A stretch of DNA of 64,000 nucleotides from Triparma columacea (lineage: Eukaryota > Sar > Bolidophyceae > Parmales > Triparmaceae), in assembly GCA_030267965.1 (NCBI GenBank), contig BRYA01000376.1:31245-95244 (forward strand), given 5' to 3'. Under the pieces are notes generated by a model. The model worked only from the letters and a program-made list of their open reading frames with translations. It was not told the origin of the DNA and did not search any database. How positions within the stretch are numbered: position 1 is the first letter of the stretch; each line of letters begins with the position of its first letter. A program made the translations under genes and the position numbers. Below are positions 10,699 to 22,145 of this stretch, in pieces.

Positions 10699-11340
10699 CT
10701 ATTGTGTTTTGGAGAAAGTGGGGTGGGATTTGAGGGTGAGGGGTTGAGGGATGAGGGGTGAGGGGTGAGGGACGAGGGACGAGGGATGAGGGATGAAGGG
10801 TTGTTTGTGGTTGTTCTATAAATTAAATCTCTCAGACAATTTGAGTAAATGTTATCGTTCAGTAGTAGCGTGTTAAGCTATCATCAGTCGAAAGATGGTA
10901 TTAATTCATGTTCTTCATTGAGATTACGACAATAATAAGACTTATCATTCTTGGTCCCGTCGTGAGGCCACAGAGTGTGCTCTGATTATTCGCATACAGA
11001 CAACTAGAGGATATATAACTTTGTCTGTGTGTATATATGTGTATAAACGAGCGCGTGAGTGCAATTTTATGCACCTAACTTACTCACATGTCCCCTAATC
11101 CCCCTAATCCACACATTCACAAATCTGGGGCTCCCTTTGCCTGGCCCACTTCTCCTCGCTCCAATCTTACCCCTTATCGTCACCATTCCTCCCCGCCGGA
11201 CACCTTTCCTCCTCCTCATCCTCCTAATCCTCCTTAATCTTACCACTACCTACTCTCTTTCCTCCCCAAACACCCTGCTGACAAAGCCCCAACCCAACCC
11301 CCCTCTTCATCCCGACATCACCCCACCCAACCCTCTTCCA
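10699..11340. promoter_or_regulatory. Divergent intergenic region with heptamer-like minisatellite
   Basis: The segment 10731-10800 repeats a GAGGGNTGAGGG-like unit of about seven bases (variants of TGAGGGA/TGAGGGG). The rest is A/T-rich and without a gene. From 11059 a frame in phase with the translocase is open but has no ATG before 11341; it encodes a very hydrophobic segment discussed separately. Confidence 0.5.
10731..10800. repeat. Degenerate 7-bp tandem repeat (TGAGGGN)
   Basis: Nine or ten copies of a GA-rich heptamer follow one another with single-base changes. The unit is not a known stramenopile telomere repeat (TTAGGG). It lies in the promoter region of the HAD protein gene. Confidence 0.75.
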
Positions 11341-12891
11341 ATGCCTTCAATAACAGGCGGCTCAACCCCATCTGGCCTTCGACATGCCATCTTTCCCATC
11401 TATGGGCGCGAAATTTTCAAGTTCGTCCTGATAGCTGGTATAAAGTTCTTTGTGGTGTTTGTCCTTACCTTGACCCGTGACACCAAGGACACCCTCATGG
11501 TGACGGAGTGCGGGGCCGAGGCCATAGCCTTCATGAAGGTTTACGGCGTCCTCCCCTGCGCCGCGGGGTTCATAGCCCTGTACTCCAAGCTGGACCAGCT
11601 GTTCGGAGACAACAAGGCTGGGTTGTTCTACGCGACTTGCCTGCCGTTCTTCGCCTTCTTTGTGCTGTTCGACAGAGTCATATACCCCAACAAAGACTTC
11701 CTGCACCCGTCCATGGACGCCGTGGTCTCTGTCGTGGGTTCCTCGGGCGTATTCAGCAAGATAATTGCCCACTGGACGTCTGCTCTCTTCTACGTGGTCT
11801 CTGAGCTGTACTCCTCTGTCTCCATCGGCATCCTCTTCTGGGGTTACGCCAACTCCGTCGTCGGCGTCGACCAGGCCCGCCGCTTCTATCCTCTCTTCGG
11901 TCAGATGTCGTCGCTGGGCCCGATCGCAGCGGGGCAATATGTGGTGCATTACGCAAGCAAGGCGAAAGACTTTCAGGGGAGCCTAGACAGGCTGACGGCG
12001 ATCATCACGCTCAGCGGGTTTGGGATATGTGCGTTCCATGCGATGAGCGAGAGGTTCCTTTCCAGTTCAAGTGGCGCCTCCGCCTCCCCAGCCAAGGCGG
12101 CCAAGAAGGCCAAGCCCAAGATGAGCATGGCGGAGTCCTTCTCCTTCCTAGCCTCCTCCCCCTACCTCCGCCTTCTCGCCACCCTGGTCGTGGGTTACGG
12201 TCTGAGCATAAACTTCACTGAGATAATCTGGAAGAGCCTGGTTAAGAAGCAGTACCCGAGCGCGATGGAGTACCAGCACTTCATGGGAACCTTCAGCTCC
12301 GTCGTCGGCGTCACGACATTCTTAGTGATCTTCCTCGGTGGGAACATCATCAAGCACCTCGGTTGGAAGACGGGCGCCCTCGCGACCCCAGCCATAATGA
12401 GCATTTTGGCAGTCCCTTTCTTCGGATGCCTCCTTATAGGGGGGGTGGACAACCCAACGAGCCTGAAGGTCGCGGTGATTATTGGGACTATTCAGAGCCT
12501 GCTTAGCAAGGTGAGTGAGGGGTGTTGAGACACATGCAACTGCTTTTAACCTCGTTTCATCCAGCGTCATTCCAACCCCTTCACTATTCGCTTTCGCTCA
12601 TCGCAGGCGACGAAGTACGCGCTGTTCGACCCGACCACACAGATGGCCTACATTCCCCTCGACTCTGATAGCAAGGTGAAGGGCAAGGCTGCCATCGACG
12701 TCCTCGGAAGCAGGCTAGGAAAGTCCGGGGGGTCGCTGATCCAGCAGTTCCTCGTGCTGGGGTTCGGAGATATTATCAAAGCGGGACCGGCGGTCATGGC
12801 GATATTTTACGCGGTGCTTATCACGTGGATGACGAGCGCCAGAAAACTCAGCGTACTATTCGAGGAAATGTCGAACAACAAGCGGAAATAA
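11341..12891 (+). CDS. TLC-family ATP/ADP (nucleotide) translocase, plastid type
   Basis: Exons 11341-12510 and 12607-12891 give at least 484 residues. The protein matches nucleotide transporters (NTT) of plastids and intracellular bacteria, which exchange ATP for ADP and phosphate or import nucleotides. Family hallmarks are visible: KDTLMVTECGAEAIAFMKVYGVLP, quoted only in part here as KDTLMVTECGAEAI, then LYSKLDQLFG, ELYSSVSIGILFWGYAN, RRFYPLFGQ and, in exon 2, ATKYALFDPTTQMAYIPLD. About eleven or twelve membrane helices are spread along the protein. The start is unsure: the frame is open upstream to 11059 without an ATG and includes a strongly hydrophobic leader (FLLLILLILLNL) like a signal peptide, so the true start may lie in an unseen upstream exon. 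It is next to Tic20 and CGLD27, both plastid genes. Confidence 0.9.
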
Positions 12892-12980
12892 ATTAGGCTA
12901 ATTCTCATTCCTTGTTATATAAAGAATCTAAACGAAGAACTTCAAGCTTAAAATACTGAAACATAGCTTACAAGCGACCT

Positions 12981-14421
12981 TTACTTCTTCTCATCGTCTC
13001 CATTCCCTCCCCTTCCATCCTCCTCTTCCCCCCTTTGCCTCCCCACGAACCTCCCCTCGTCGTTGAACATTTCCAGCGTCGGCATCCTCTGGCTGACCTG
13101 CTTGCTGACGAACGGTATCCCCCCCGGCTCCCTCCCCGCTAGGCTGCTCCCCACGCAGTAGAGGAGCACGCCGATGAGGCCAAAGAAGACGGCATCGTCA
13201 AGGACCTCCCCGACACCCGGTGGTATCTGAACTCCGAGGGCGGGAAGGCCGGCCTTCCCGATACCCCCCAGGAGACCTGGTACGATGAGAGCTATGTCCA
13301 CCCAGATCGCCTGGGAGAGGTTCCACCGGATAAGGCGGTTGAGCTTGGGGTTGTTGGAGAGGAAGTTAATGGCGAAGAAGGCGATGAAGCCGGAGAAGGG
13401 GATGTTACGGTAGATTACGTAGAGGAGGGCGACTACATTTATTACAGGGTTGACCTCATCCTGGAGGAGGAACCTGCCGTACTGGAGCCCGTCAAGGAGA
13501 GGAAAGAGGTAGGGAAGGATGGACAATATCTTGTCAGAAGTTGTTGGGGGTTGCTCGTTTAGGAAGGCTAACCTAGCCTCGGCTTTCTCGGCAGCCTCCT
13601 TTGCCTCCTTTGCCTCCAATGCAGCCTGCTTTAGGTTGTCCTTCTCCTCCCTTATATAACTCTCAATCCTGGTCCCCATCTCCCTAATACTGCGGGGACG
13701 CCGAAAAGGGGCGAAGTGACAAGCGAAAGAAAGAGGGTGGGAATACGTTGAGTTAGTTGTGAGTTAGATTAGTTCTGATTTTCCGCACTCTTCCTCGTCA
13801 CACCCTCCGCCTCACCTCAGCTTGAACTCTGAGGCATCAATCACGTCGTTCCCGTCCTTATCGAGGTCGCTAAATAGACGCTTCACCGCAGCCTCGTCCA
13901 AAGAGTCGGCCTTAAACTGCTTCTTCAGGCCGTCCACGAGCTCCTCGTAGCTCACAACCCCATCATCATTCGTGTCAAATTTGGCAAACACAGCCTGGAC
14001 CTGTTGTGCCTTTTCCGCGGCTCTAGCGGCCTCAATCGAAGCAGCTGTGAATGAGAAAGTCGGATTGAGTGTTGGGGTTAGCCAAATCCTTCGAATCAAA
14101 AAAATTCAACGAGGTGTCGGCCTTTGGATCTCCGACTCAACTGTCCCAAGACTGATTATTCAAGCAACGAATAAAGCAGCATTCACCAAGAAAGTATCAC
14201 TCACCTTCCTTCCTCAGCTCTTCCGCTTTTGCAAGTAGGGCCTCGACGTCCTCGTCCCCTGGGCTCATCCTCAAAAAAGACACCGATCGGCGAGGGTAGT
14301 TTGTGTCGTGATGACGTTGAACTAAAGTCCGAGGGGCAATACCCCTGTGTTGTATTAGTTGTATATTGGGCCTGAAGGCCGCAGCACCGAGTACTAAGAA
14401 TGTGGCGATGACAAATCTCAT
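12981..14421 (-). CDS. TIC20: Plastid import protein Tic20 fused to two EF-hands
   Basis: Exons 14421-14205, 14044-13816 and 13689-12981 join in frame to 384 residues. Residues 1-17 (MRFVIATFLVLGAAAF|RP) form a signal peptide with the plastid-type Phe at cleavage, followed by a basic transit-peptide-like stretch. Two canonical EF-hand loops follow in exon 2: DTNDDGVVSYEE near residue 94 and DKDGNDVIDASE near residue 130. After an Ala/Glu coiled linker (EAKEAKEAAEKAEARL) comes the Tic20 domain: LPYLFPLLDGLQYGRFL, VIYRNIPFSGFIAFFAINF, NLSQAIWVDI, with four membrane helices. Tic20 is a core channel subunit of the inner envelope translocon. The C-terminus is acidic. The splice joining EF-hand and Tic20 exons is phase-consistent (CTG AG|T ATT) with a CCCCGCAG acceptor. 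Calcium control of import is inference. Confidence 0.85.
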
Positions 14422-14547
14422 TCTTTTATGCCACCTCTTGCTTTTTGCTCCAAAAGTGAGTCACCAAATTTGGCTAATTTTTAAACTTAGAGGGCTTCTC
14501 TAACGTTCCCTACTTGCTACGCCTCTTTCTTTTGTGTTGAATCTTCG

Positions 14548-15502
14548 ATGAGCCGCATATTTACTGCTCTCTTAGCGCTGGTTGTTCTTCTTGATCAAGT
14601 GTGCCGCACGCATTCCTTCACTTTTTCCATTTCTCCTCTCCAAAATCGGCCACAAACACGCTTGTGCTTCGACGGTGGTGACAGTGCTGATCGTAGGAAG
14701 TTGGGAGAGTTCAAGAAGTTCAAAGGCGACGAGGTGATACCTGAGGAACAGCTGCCGATCCTCGAGTACCAGAATCTGCTCGATGAGCCTTTTTTCGACT
14801 GGGCTACGGAGGGCGGGGGTCTTGTGACCAAGTTGAGCGTGTTATACGGGGTCCTGTTCGCCGCGGTCTGCTACCCGATCTCTTGTCAGACCTGGACAAT
14901 GGATGGCTACATACTGCAAAGGTTGACTGCGAGCAATATTGGGGCGTTGGGGACGGTTCTGGTGTTCCTAGTTAGGTTATTTAGCGGTTGGAGCTACATT
15001 GGCTCTAGGCTGAAATCAGACTTTGTCATTTACGAGGAGACTGGATGGTATGATGGTGCTGTTGAGAAAAAGTCAAAGGAGGCAAAGGTGAGGACAAACT
15101 GTACACAAACCACTCCGTAAGTTCCCCCCACTAACCCCCCCGCGCGCGCGTCTCTGCTCCAGATGCGTGACACTCTTGTCTACAATGATGACGTGCGCCC
15201 TGTTGTCGACAGGCTGAAGACCATCTGTCTGGCCCTTGCAGCGACGTGGGCCCTCAGCGCGGGCCTATTTGCCAATGTCGCGAGCATGAAGCCCATATTC
15301 AATGAGTACGATCCTAATTTTATCAACCAGCTCAACGCCAACGATGACCTTGCAGAGATTGCGGCCAAGAAAGGTGAGAATGTCCGCTACATAGGTGCCT
15401 GCTTCTCGTTTGACTAACCCCCATTGAGCAGCCAACGGCAGGCCCACCTACTGTGATTCGCGTTACTACAAGGCGGTGGCAGGTGGCGGGCAGGGATGCT
15501 AA
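14548..15502 (+). CDS. CGLD27: Ycf36/CGLD27 (DUF1230) plastid membrane protein
   Basis: Exons 14548-15087, 15163-15373 and 15432-15502 give 273 residues. A signal peptide ends at THSF|TFS, a plastid-type site. The mature part has PILEYQNLLDEPFFDWAT, then LYGVLFAAVCYPISCQTW and a second hydrophobic segment, GTVLVFLVRLFSGW, ahead of SDFVIYEETGWYDGA. The EPFF...YP and YEETGWYDG patterns are those of the Ycf36/CGLD27 family, found in cyanobacteria and plastids and linked to acclimation and iron-related stress in green algae; its biochemistry is not settled. The last exon (23 codons) includes CDSRYYKAVAGGG. It shares a 126-bp divergent promoter with Tic20, so the two plastid genes may be co-expressed. 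Confidence 0.85.
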
Positions 15503-15584
15503 TCGAAACAACGAGGCGCACCAATGACTATCAATCAAACAACCCTAAACGAAATATTTTTTGACTTCAACAACAACATCACTT

Positions 15585-18500
15585 TCACTTTCCCGCATTA
15601 TGCAAAAATATCCCCATTTTCGTTTGGCCGGTTTTTGCGGCGAGCGCTCCTGCGGTGACCTTCTTTTGGTCCTTGATTTCCACGAACTCCCGCTTCAGTA
15701 ACGCCCCCCCCGCCGCCTCTGCTGCGGCAACCAATATTTTCACCACATCAAACGCCTTGTTTGCGACAGCGAGGTGCAGAATACTTCTTCCGTCGAGCTT
15801 CCTCCTCGTGCAAATATTCAACCTGGGGCCCTTCGTTCCCTCAAACCTCTCGGCGACTTGAAGGAAGATGTTGAGGAGGTGTAACATTTGTGATGGGGAA
15901 AACAGATTTTTAATGGCTTCCCGAAGGGGAAGAGAACCAATCTGCATCTCCTCATCATCGTCCTCGTCCCCCTCCCCCTGCCCCACCATGCCGTCAACTA
16001 AGTGGAATAGGACGCTCTCCCCCCCTGTGTCAACGCAACTAGTCAGCTCAATTAAGAGATCCTCCCTGACATGCCATTCGTTCCCCTTCTCTTCCTCCAA
16101 GCTTCCCCCCCCCTCCTCCCCTTTCACTTCCTCTATCAAGACGTCCTCAAGAAAGAACGAAATAAAATCCATGTCCCCCGTTCTCAGAAGCTCCCAAAGG
16201 ACCGGTTGCTGTCCTCCGCCGTCGAACTCTGAGCCATTTTCAATGCACGCCCTCGTGGCTTCCCTGTTCTTGCTCCGAACCGCGAGGTGCAAGGCAGTAT
16301 CGACGCCACCCTCGATGGGAACGTCGAGACCCACCGCCTCTCTGCCGAACATGTTGATGAATTTACCCGTGTGGCCTCCCTCCTTCCCCGCCGAACAGGA
16401 GTAGTGAAGTGGGGTTTTTCCAAACCTGCGTGAGTGAAGCAGTGTCGCGAGAGAGATAAGGGTTAGGGACGACTTTCTTCGGCTCCTTCCACCCCTTCCT
16501 CCTCTTCGTGACTCCTCCATTCCAGCTCACCTGTCCCTCTCCCTCAACCTCCCCTTGACCTCGCTGAACAGGTTCCACCAACTCTCGACGTCCACTCCTC
16601 CCCTACCAGTGGCCTCAAACAGGGTGTGAAAGACATTTCGCCCATCCTTATCGACGGCGTTTGTGTCCGCCCCCTTCTCTTTCATCAAGTACGTTGCGAT
16701 TTTGTAGTTGCCGCTCCGCACCGTTTCCAACAGGGGAGATGATCCAATATCGTCAAAGGTCTCAATGAATGCCCCCCCTGCCTCGACCAGCACGGTGAAG
16801 AAATCGTCGAGAACTTCCACGACCTCAGGATTGTCCATTTCATTTCTCACCCCAGCCAGAATTAGGTCCGACTTCAAGTCCGCCAGGCCATACCTCTTCT
16901 CCTCATCGTCGGCATTGGGATTGCTGTTTGGATTTGGAAAAGTACCCTCCGTGTCGAAGTTGGAGATAAGGTAGTGCAAAACCTGGTGATTCCCACTTGT
17001 TGCGGCAAGCGTGAGGCACTGCGTTGTAATGACTGTGGGAGGGAAATAATTCAGGATTGTCCTGATCGACCCAAGGTTCGAACGTTTGATGGCGAGGTCA
17101 ATAGGGGTGATATTCGCAGAGTCTGGGATTTCAAGCAAACACTCAGGGTTTGCGAGTTGCTCGATCGCCGAGGAGCACAAGAGTTGAACAATAACGTCCA
17201 AGCTGTCGCCGTCCAGCTCATCGAAACCTTCGTTTTTGTCACTATCATCTTCGTCGTCGTCCTTGTCCTCGCAGTCTACTGCCATGTGCATGGCGGTGTA
17301 ACCCCTACCACCGATTTCCTTCGCAGTCAAGACGTCCTCGAGAATCTGAGAGTCCATCTTTTCCAGCAACATCTGCACTGCCTCCTCGTTGCTATTTGCG
17401 ACTGCAAGTTGAAGAGGATTCCGCCCCTGCATGCCCCCACGGCGAGTCAGAAGTTCGCAGAGAAGCTGTCCCTCAGACGGGACCGCGGACTCGAGGGCTA
17501 AATTGATTTTCTTGTTCTGCGCCTCGATGAGACTACTGGTGTTGGGATCCTCCTCGTCAAAAGCAGTAAAGTCCATACCTTTTGGCTCGCGAAATCTCTT
17601 TGGGACAGTTTGAGCTGCAGTGAGCAGGATGGGGTTCGTCGGTTGGTAAAGTGAGGGTAAGGAACGCAACTGTGCCTCTAAATTCTCACCTACGATCATC
17701 TTGTTCGTTGATATTTCAATGACGGCTTCTGCAGAAGTGACGTTTCCTCCACTGGACTCGTCGTTTTCCTTGGCCAGAATCTCCTTCTGCTTCTGTGTCT
17801 CAATTTTCTCTGCCATTCCATCACCGGCATCTTCCAAAATCCCACGCAAAGCTTTGTCCTCGATGATTCTCTTGATCCACGATATAAACTTGTCGTTGAG
17901 GAAGGAGGAAGAAAGAAGGAAGTCAATCGATTCCGTAGCATTTGCAGTAGCCGCGGCATGCAACGGTGAGTAGTTGGAGAAGTTGGACCCCGAGAGAACG
18001 TCGATTACGAATTGCTCGTCTTTTTCGTTATCAAACGCGTTGGAGAAGAAAGGTTTGAGGAGGCCAACCTCGTTGGTGGCCGCGGCCAGTGCTACAGCTG
18101 ACATGACTTGGGAACCCAGATTGAAGAGAGGCGATAACGAGGTGCAGGGAACCTCATTGACATTAAATGCATTGCCTTGAAAGAGAAGCGAACTGAGGAT
18201 TGGCGTCTTAGAGAAAACTGGGGATGAAGCAGAAAGGACCGCCGACACAGCATTCTTGCCGTCGTCGTACGGGGAGTACAGCTTCGCTCCCATTTGAATC
18301 AGGAACTCTGCGATTTGGGTGTATCCGAGAGAAGCTGCGTGCGCAAGGGGGCTGGGGGGGAGCGAAGGGTTGGGGTTAGTGTTTTCCGCTCTTTACCTTT
18401 TCACTTCTCCACTCTACTCACCTCAGCCCAAATTTATCCCTCAGATTAATGTCGCAATTACAGTCGTTCACGAGGGTCTGAACGCCATACAAACAGTTCA

Positions 18501-19242
18501 TATTTACGCAGATTACCAATGCAGTGGCGTCCTTGTATTTGCTATCGGTGAAGGTCGCATCTACAAAAGAGGAGGCCGGAAGGGAGGACGCTTTGGCTGC
18601 ATCGTAAAGAGATAGCATTGAGTCAATTACTCTTTGGTCGCTATCGGCCGCATCTGCATTCAGGCAGAGGAGATGGAGAGCGTTGTAATCAAATAAGTTC
18701 CGACGGGAGAGATGGGAGGAGATGAAAGAAGGAGTTTGCAAGGTTGGAGGATCAGAAGGTTTCAGCAGCAAGGTCCGGATGCATTCGGGGGAAGAGGACA
18801 GTGCGGCGAGCATGAGGGGGGTGTTGTTGTGCCTGTCGACTGATGAAGCCGAAAATCCGTAGTTGTTGAGAACAAAGATGGCAGCATGGTTTTTTGAGTA
18901 GCAGGCGATATGAAGAGGAGAGTGTAGGGTTTTGGGCTCCGGGGGGACAATGTCATGGGAGGCCTTACTGGTCGTTGTTGAGGATGTTGGCGAAGGAGGT
19001 TGAGGGGAGTAAAGCGAGGGATCAAGGACCAACTTGGCGAGAGCATCGCCAAGCTCTTCAGTCTTGCCTGGCAACCCGCTGAGGATGCGGACGAGATTAA
19101 ATTTATGTTCAAGGAACTTCGACGGTGGCGGAGGGGCGTCCAGAGAGGGGTCAGAATGTGAATAGTCCACTACTTTTGGATCGGGATTATATTGTTTTGG
19201 AAGGGAAGGGATGGAGGGGATGATCTGGGCGTGGGGATTCAT
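15585..19242 (-). CDS. Large ankyrin-repeat protein (1160 residues)
   Basis: Exons 19242-18422, 18351-16531 and 16425-15585 join in frame. The first in-frame ATG is at 19242; the frame extends to 19341 but only with a GTG. Ankyrin repeats recur along the protein: HSPLHIACYSKNHAAIFVL, NTPLMLAALSSSPECIRTLL, LSPLAHAASLGYTQIAEFL, YSPLHAAATANATESIDFLL, GRNPLQLAVANSNEEAVQML, YTAMHMAVDCED, GKTPLHYSCSAG and RSILHLAVANKAFDVVKIL. Acidic loops (DKDDDEDDSD) interrupt them. No enzymatic or membrane domain is visible, so the role is unknown; a scaffold is the simple guess. Introns end in CTTCGCTCCC...CAG and CACGCAG. The divergent partner at 19387 also carries ankyrin-like sequence, which may or may not be coincidence. 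Confidence 0.85.
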
Positions 19243-19386
19243 TGCAATTAGGAGGTGGTTGGTAGGGTGGGTAGATGGGGGGGGCGGAGGGGGGGAGAGA
19301 GGTGGTAATTGGGACGCCAAGCTCGACAGCAAAATGAACACTCAATTAATTTCAAGGACGAAGGTAAAAAGAGCAAAGAGTGAGTG

Positions 19387-21672
19387 ATGGCAGCAATCAT
19401 GACAGAATTGGGCGCCAAATTGGCAAATAGTAAAGTTGCCGTGCGAGCTGGAAGAAGAAAGTCGTCGATTCTGAAGGGTAGAGGAACGAATGAATTGAAG
19501 GATCTGCAATCAAAGATCCAACAGTTCGGGGCAGGGGAGGGTAGAGAAGGGGGGATTGATGGGGATGGTGAAGAGGGGGACGAACATAGCTTCTCCGGGG
19601 AGGAGGAAGAAGATTTCTTCCGCCTGTTGAGAGACGGAAACTTGCAGAAGCTCGAAGAGATGGTGTCCCAGCACCCCAGCTTGGTTGATGTTGAGTTTGG
19701 GGTGGTCGACGGGGGGGGAGGGAGCGCGTATGCGTACTCAGGAAAGGTGGACGATGGTTTCTGTGGCCCTTTTCACATCGCTGCCGAGGCTGGGAGGAAG
19801 GACGTACTGCTCTTTCTGCAGGAGAAGCACCCAGAGGAAGATGCATTCTTGATCGAGGATTACAAAGAGAGGCTCCCTGAGGAGGTCGCGAATGGTGAGG
19901 CTGTGGGGTTGCTGAAACAGCTTAGAGAGAAGGTGGAGGCTGCGGAGGGTGGCGGGTTCTCAGCCCAGGACGAGGAGGATTTCTTCTACGCTCTAAGGGC
20001 GGGGGTGATGGAGACTGTGGAGACGTTGGTTGGGAAGTTCCCGGGTTTGTTAGAGGCCAAGTTCGGGGTGTGGGAGGGTTACGATACGAAAGGGATGATG
20101 CCTCAGGTGAAATCGAAGCGCATCTACACTTACACTGGGAACCTTAACGAGGGTTTCTGTGGGCCATACCATGTGGCTGCCGAGGCGGGGCACAAGGGGC
20201 TTATTTTGTTCTTGAGTGAGAAGCACGTGAGAGAGGGGGGGTATGAAGATAAGGATTATAGGGGTAAAAGTCCGGAGGAGATCGCGAACGGGGAGGCCCT
20301 TGATGCGTTCAAGGAACTGAGGGGCATGAGCAAGGAGGCGAAGGAGGTCTTCGAGGGCGAGTATGATGCGGAGGGGGAGCGAAAGGTCGGAAGACTGCTG
20401 AAGAAGCTAGAGGGGTACGAGGAGGATCTGATTGTTCACTACAATGGGCACTGGAAGGAGGGCAAGTTTTGGGGCAATGGTGTGCTGTATTGGGAGGGCA
20501 TCGTGGACAGGGATAACGAGGGGAGACCGCTGAGGATGTACGAAGGCGGCTTCAGGGCTGGAAAGTTTCATGGTCGTGGGGTGTTGTTTGCGGATCCGAG
20601 GGTTGAGAAGGAGGGTTTGAGGTGAGTTGGGGTGGGGGGTGCGGGAAGTGGGGGGGGCGGGGGGTGGAAGAGGGGGGCGTTAAGGGGGGGGGGGTCAAAA
20701 CGTTGGCATTTACTCATCTTCTCCTCCCGCAGATTTGGAAAGAGAAATTTAGAGGAAAAGGTGTTTGTGGGTAACTTTAAGGATGGACTGAAACACGGGC
20801 AGGCGGTGGAGTGGCAAGACAATGAAATCATCTTCGAGGGCAACTATAAGAACGGGAAGAAGAGCGGGTACGGTGTCTACACCCCGGCAAAGGGAAACAG
20901 ATACGAAGGAAACTTTGAGGACGACAAGAAGCACGGGGCGGGAACTTACTTCTTTCCGGATGGGTCCAAGTACGAGGGCATGTTCCATGAGGACATCATG
21001 CACGGGCATGCAACGGTTTACAAGTCTGGACAGAAGCCGAAGAACTTCATATATGAGGACGGCAAGGAGGTCGAAGAGGTTTCAAAGAAGTTCATAGCGG
21101 ACCCTCTGGAATTGTTCGGGGAGGGGGGGGGAGGGGGAGGGGGAGGGATAGAGGGAAGGGCGGAGGGAGTTGAGGAGAACCTCTTTGACAGGGATGATGG
21201 GCTAGACGCTTACATCGTCAGGATAGCCATAGTGTTCTTGGATGGGTTGGGAAAGGTGCTGGAAAGGAAGAGGATGAAAAGTGGAGGGGACGAGGGGGGG
21301 GACTGGGTATTCGAACAGGTAAGGTGAAGGGGGGGGAGGGGGGGGCATCGCTGGGAAGGCACAAACGCAACAAACTCACACCTTTCCCAAACAACAAAAA
21401 ACCCTCAGCTACAAACCATAGTGACGGAGGCTAAAGGAGAAGTCATCGCGAGGAGGAAGGAAATGGACACCTACATGAACAGAAAGGGGATGTTCGCCAC
21501 CGGAGACGAGGAGGAGATGTTAGAGGCTCTCAACAACCAAGAAGGGGACATAAGTAACAGACTTATTGAAATGTGCGTCAACTTTGCCAACAACGATTCA
21601 ACGGGACGGGGCGAAAGCATCGTCAACCGGCTAGAAATACTGTTGCTCAGGGCCAAGGCCAACTTTAAATGA
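19387..21672 (+). CDS. Duplicated ankyrin-like module plus MORN repeats
   Basis: Exons 19387-20621, 20733-21318 and 21409-21672 give 694 residues. Residues ~75-200 and ~205-320 are two copies of one module, each with EEDFF..LR.G, FGV, a YTYTGNLNEGFCGPYHVAAEAG-like core (first copy YAYSGKVDDGFCGPFHIAAEAG) and a P-E-E-[VI]-A-N-G-E-A ending, an ankyrin-like arrangement. From ~345 onward come MORN repeats (HYNGHWKEGKFWGNGVLYW, YEGGFRAGKFHGRGVLF, FEGNYKNGKKSGYGVY, YEGNFEDDKKHGAGTYF, YEGMFHEDIMHGHA), which commonly bind membranes or organise cortical and flagellar structures. A Gly run follows and the C-terminus is helical. It shares a 144-bp divergent region with the ankyrin gene. Quoted motifs are fragments of longer repeats. 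Confidence 0.85.
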
Positions 21673-22145
21673 TAGAAGGATGTAGGAGGTTGAGAAGGGA
21701 CTGTAAAATACTTTTTTAGGCAAAAGGGGCATTGGCATTTCAAGATTTGGATCAAGGAAGGGACTTTTTCGACATCATCTCTGCAAACGTAAGTCCTACC
21801 TTTAACTTTAACAAGGTACGTATCAGTTGTGAAAGTTGTCACTTTAGATTCTTTATACTGTTTATTTTGCCCATAGCAGCGTGTGAGTGGTTGTGGATGG
21901 CATTAGAGGCTGAAAATTAAGATACTGGAGTCCAATCCCGACGTCGGGGGGGGTTTGGTTGTTTGCCTCAGTGGGGTAACTGAGATCTTAACTTGAGCTG
22001 GAAAATAGCAAACTGATACTAACTCACTCCTCATCTCCCTTTAATCTCCTCTAGAACGTCACTTCAAGGATAAAAGGCACCGACTCAACTCAGTCGCTAA
22101 ACAGCTGTGCTTGCAGCAGGAAGTGAAGACGTCAGGAAGGTAGTT
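21673..22145. other. Intergenic region upstream of the bZIP gene
   Basis: No gene is supported in this 473-bp stretch. TTTAATCTCCTCTAG ends at about 22054 and CTTGCAG ends near 22117, both possible acceptors of 5' leader introns for the bZIP gene. An AACGTCAC box, similar to a CRE-type bZIP site, starts at 22055. Confidence 0.35.

Noticed and set aside
10731..10800. Interstitial telomere repeat
   Set aside because: The unit is TGAGGGN, not TTAGGG, and it is degenerate; it is only a minisatellite.
19243..19341. N-terminal extension of the ankyrin protein
   Set aside because: The frame is open but begins with GTG and is Pro/Ser low complexity; the first ATG is 19242.
21890..21960. Possible tRNA B-box (GAGTCCAATCCC)
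   Set aside because: It does not fit the GGTTCRANNCC consensus well and no acceptor stem or anticodon arm could be drawn.
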